From Brettanomyces bruxellensis (lineage: Eukaryota; Ascomycota; Pichiomycetes; Pichiales; Pichiaceae): 64,000 bases of DNA. Below are positions 62,146 through 64,000 of this stretch, piece after piece. The position numbers and the translations under genes are program-made. The first letter of the stretch is position 1; every line of letters begins with the position of its first letter. The stretch covers positions 5,001 through 69,000 of the forward strand of contig NC_054690.1 of NCBI RefSeq assembly GCF_011074885.1. Reading direction: 5' to 3'. The notes under the pieces were generated by a model that worked only from the letters and a program-made list of their open reading frames with translations, made no database searches and was not told where the DNA came from.

Positions 62146-64000
62146 TTATAGTCTAATTTTTGTCTTGACCCCAGATCCCCGATAAAGTAAAGTCATTTCA
62201 AAATCACCTAGTTTCACATCTAATATCGCTTGCGTATCAATATCAAGTTCTCCATTTAACGCATCTCTTAAAATATCGGCACCTAACCCAGATCTGACGA
62301 TTGTAACAGATATTCTTGGCGTTTTGTATAGTCCTGGAGGTACTATAAAACCTTCTTCCTGACTAACAAATCCTAGAGTCGTTCCATCATGGGATGCCTT
62401 GGCATTAAGGATGACAATTGCTATTGCATGATTTTGGACCGGATTGTATACAGTCAGTTCAATTTCTGATGAAACAATATGAATCGTCGAGTCCACAATA
62501 AAAAGTGATTGACGGTCAACTTCAGACAAAATTGGACTTTTTGGACTAGCTTTGCCCCTTGAAATTTGGGGAACAGACAGAGTCAACTTCAAACTTTCAA
62601 GAAGTTTTGATAATGATTCAGATTCGGGGGAAGCTTTATCAGGAATCCCTTGGATCTCAACCTGCGGGGAAATCCCAGAAATATATTTTCCAACAAACTC
62701 TTCTATTCTCATTTTACCTACTTCAGAATCACTTTTCAAACTCATGCTCAACCTTAGATTTGTTGTCTCATCCGACCCATCGTTTAAAGAAAATTTCCTC
62801 ACTCCTATTTTAGATATAACCGACTTCAAATATAAAATTCGAAATTCAAGCCATTCAAAGTTATTCTCAATAGTAAAATTATCTTCGGTTTTTAGATTGA
62901 GGTCCAGATTGAGCGATAATGTCTCATGTGAAGAATCCACAAATGTGACTTGATTTAGACTAACTTCAAATATATTAAACATATCTGTAACATTCGCAAA
63001 ATTGCCCGGAATACGTACGGCGTTTATTATTGGCACCTCTCGGAACACTGTACTAAAAGTAGGCATACTCAATTCAAAATCGATATTATTCCTAACTTCA
63101 AACTGCAAGTTTTCACCATTAAAAAATCGTTCTAACGTTTCCCCAAGATTTTCGGCTTCGTTAATATGCAAAGATAATTCATCCAATGATGTCATAAATG
63201 TAGAATCAACCAGACTATATGAACTATTGCACCATGAGGGCAAGCGAAACTGGCACAACAAATTACAGTCACTATCAACGTCAAAACTACCCCTAATCCT
63301 CGGTATATTGAAATTAAAGCGTGCAAAATTATCATCAAGTGATATGATCGGGTCTAAACTCAAAATCAAATCGCCATTATCCGGTCCAAACAGAATTTTT
63401 GTAATAGAAACATCTTTCACAGGATTTTCCTTTATCTTAGAAAAGAAAAATTGCCCTGAAGTTACAAAGAATTTCAGATTCAATGCTGTTAAAAACTTAC
63501 TTAACCAATCTATAATTTGAAGATTCTCCGAAAGTGCTCCAGATATGTATAGGGGGACAAATTTATCTTCTAGAAGTTTATTGACATAATAGTTAATTGG
63601 TGTCAAATCATTAAACTGACCTTGGTACCTTTTTAAAAGTTTGTTCTTTAAGGAAATTTTGTATGACACATTAACTTTATGAGATTCATTGAGACTCAAA
63701 TATTCGATAGGGTACGTTTCTGCAGAAATCAAGCTTGATGTACCAGAAAAATTGCTGTTGAATTTTAAACCGGCCTTCCATGGTAACTTCGGAATACCCT
63801 TAAAAGATAAAAATGAGAGTTCTTTGCTTTTTGGAAGATTTAGAATAGCTGTCCCAAATAACGGAGACCCTGAATCATCTGTCCCTAGAGATATATCCGA
63901 TACGTTTATGCTATTCTCAAATTGTGTAATAATTTTTGTAAGATTAAAAGCGGATATTGGATATCCAAATTTAATCGCATGCTTATGATAAAATGTGCTG
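62146..64000 (-). CDS. DUF3712-type vacuolar/membrane protein, N-terminus cut by window end
   Basis: The frame is open from the stop at 62146 to the window edge, at least 617 codons, so the start lies beyond 64000. The 528-residue part that appears to start at 63732 does so at a TTG; the reading frame continues upstream without a stop. The sequence is rich in beta-strand-like stretches and N-glycosylation sites, with repeats of the kind found in fungal DUF3712 proteins. An example is the C-terminal PGLYKTPRISVTIVRSGLGADILRDALNGELD type of block, shortened here. Yeast Tag1 (YLR173W), a vacuolar membrane protein that ends autophagy, has a similar organisation and is my best guess. No transmembrane helix is visible in the present part; one would be expected near the missing N-terminus. 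Confidence 0.45.
   Translation of the reverse strand, partial: STFYHKHAIKFGYPISAFNLTKIITQFENSINVSDISLGTDDSGSPLFGTAILNLPKSKELSFLSFKGIPKLPWKAGLKFNSNFSGTSSLISAETYPIEYLSLNESHKVNVSYKISLKNKLLKRYQGQFNDLTPINYYVNKLLEDKFVPLYISGALSENLQIIDWLSKFLTALNLKFFVTSGQFFFSKIKENPVKDVSITKILFGPDNGDLILSLDPIISLDDNFARFNFNIPRIRGSFDVDSDCNLLCQFRLPSWCNSSYSLVDSTFMTSLDELSLHINEAENLGETLERFFNGENLQFEVRNNIDFELSMPTFSTVFREVPIINAVRIPGNFANVTDMFNIFEVSLNQVTFVDSSHETLSLNLDLNLKTEDNFTIENNFEWLEFRILYLKSVISKIGVRKFSLNDGSDETTNLRLSMSLKSDSEVGKMRIEEFVGKYISGISPQVEIQGIPDKASPESESLSKLLESLKLTLSVPQISRGKASPKSPILSEVDRQSLFIVDSTIHIVSSEIELTVYNPVQNHAIAIVILNAKASHDGTTLGFVSQEEGFIVPPGLYKTPRISVTIVRSGLGADILRDALNGELDIDTQAILDVKLGDFEMTLLYRGSGVKTKIRL

Overview
The window looks like a chromosome segment of a budding yeast (Saccharomycotina). 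Genes are intronless single-exon ORFs, the DNA is AT-rich, there is one intronless tRNA-Lys gene, and solo LTRs with 5-bp target duplications lie between genes. CTG codons fall where homologues keep leucine (for example in the Ato-family protein), which argues for the standard code rather than a CUG-Ser yeast. A maltase plus maltose-permease array, formylglutathione-hydrolase-like esterases and anion:cation symporters fit a Pichiaceae-type yeast such as Brettanomyces or Ogataea. That placement is inference and the species is not identified. Several CDS starts were moved to the first in-frame ATG, because the longest open frames begin at TTG or GTG.

Layout. About 1-9390 has no convincing gene. 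It opens with a pyrimidine-rich tract and holds strongly decayed repeated segments, so it looks subtelomeric or otherwise heterochromatic. At 9.9-22.1 kb lie a Mup1-type amino-acid permease and a four-gene group: esterase/S-formylglutathione hydrolase, DAL5-type MFS, DAL5-type MFS, esterase/S-formylglutathione hydrolase. At 25.8 kb is an Ato/GPR1-FUN34-YaaH acetate transporter. At 29.6-49.9 kb is a maltose locus: two permeases on the minus strand, a maltase on the plus strand divergent from the second permease, then two more permeases on the plus strand. At 51.4-55.5 kb a secreted PhoD-type phosphatase and a Git1-type permease diverge from a promoter with three CACGTG boxes. The right end is housekeeping-like: a NAT9-type acetyltransferase, tRNA-Lys(CTT), a 6-phosphofructo-2-kinase/bisphosphatase relative with a dead phosphatase half, and a vacuolar-type DUF3712 protein cut by the window end.

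Mobile DNA. A 261-bp LTR-like element (TGTAATA...TATTACA ends, GATGA duplication on the best copy) occurs at least eleven times, in both orientations, in most of the larger intergenic gaps. Two 504-514 bp Ty1/copia-like solo LTRs, with duplications AGATA and ATATC, lie on either side of the third permease and carry a Gag start inside the LTR.

Function. The left and centre form a nutrient-acquisition region: amino acid, organic anion, acetate, alpha-glucosides and phosphodiesters. The permeases and maltase would import and cleave maltose under likely glucose repression, with GCGGGG boxes about 0.55-0.6 kb upstream of every permease. The PhoD/Git1 pair would release and import phosphate esters under phosphate control. 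No MAL-type zinc-cluster activator and no other formaldehyde-pathway gene lies in the window.
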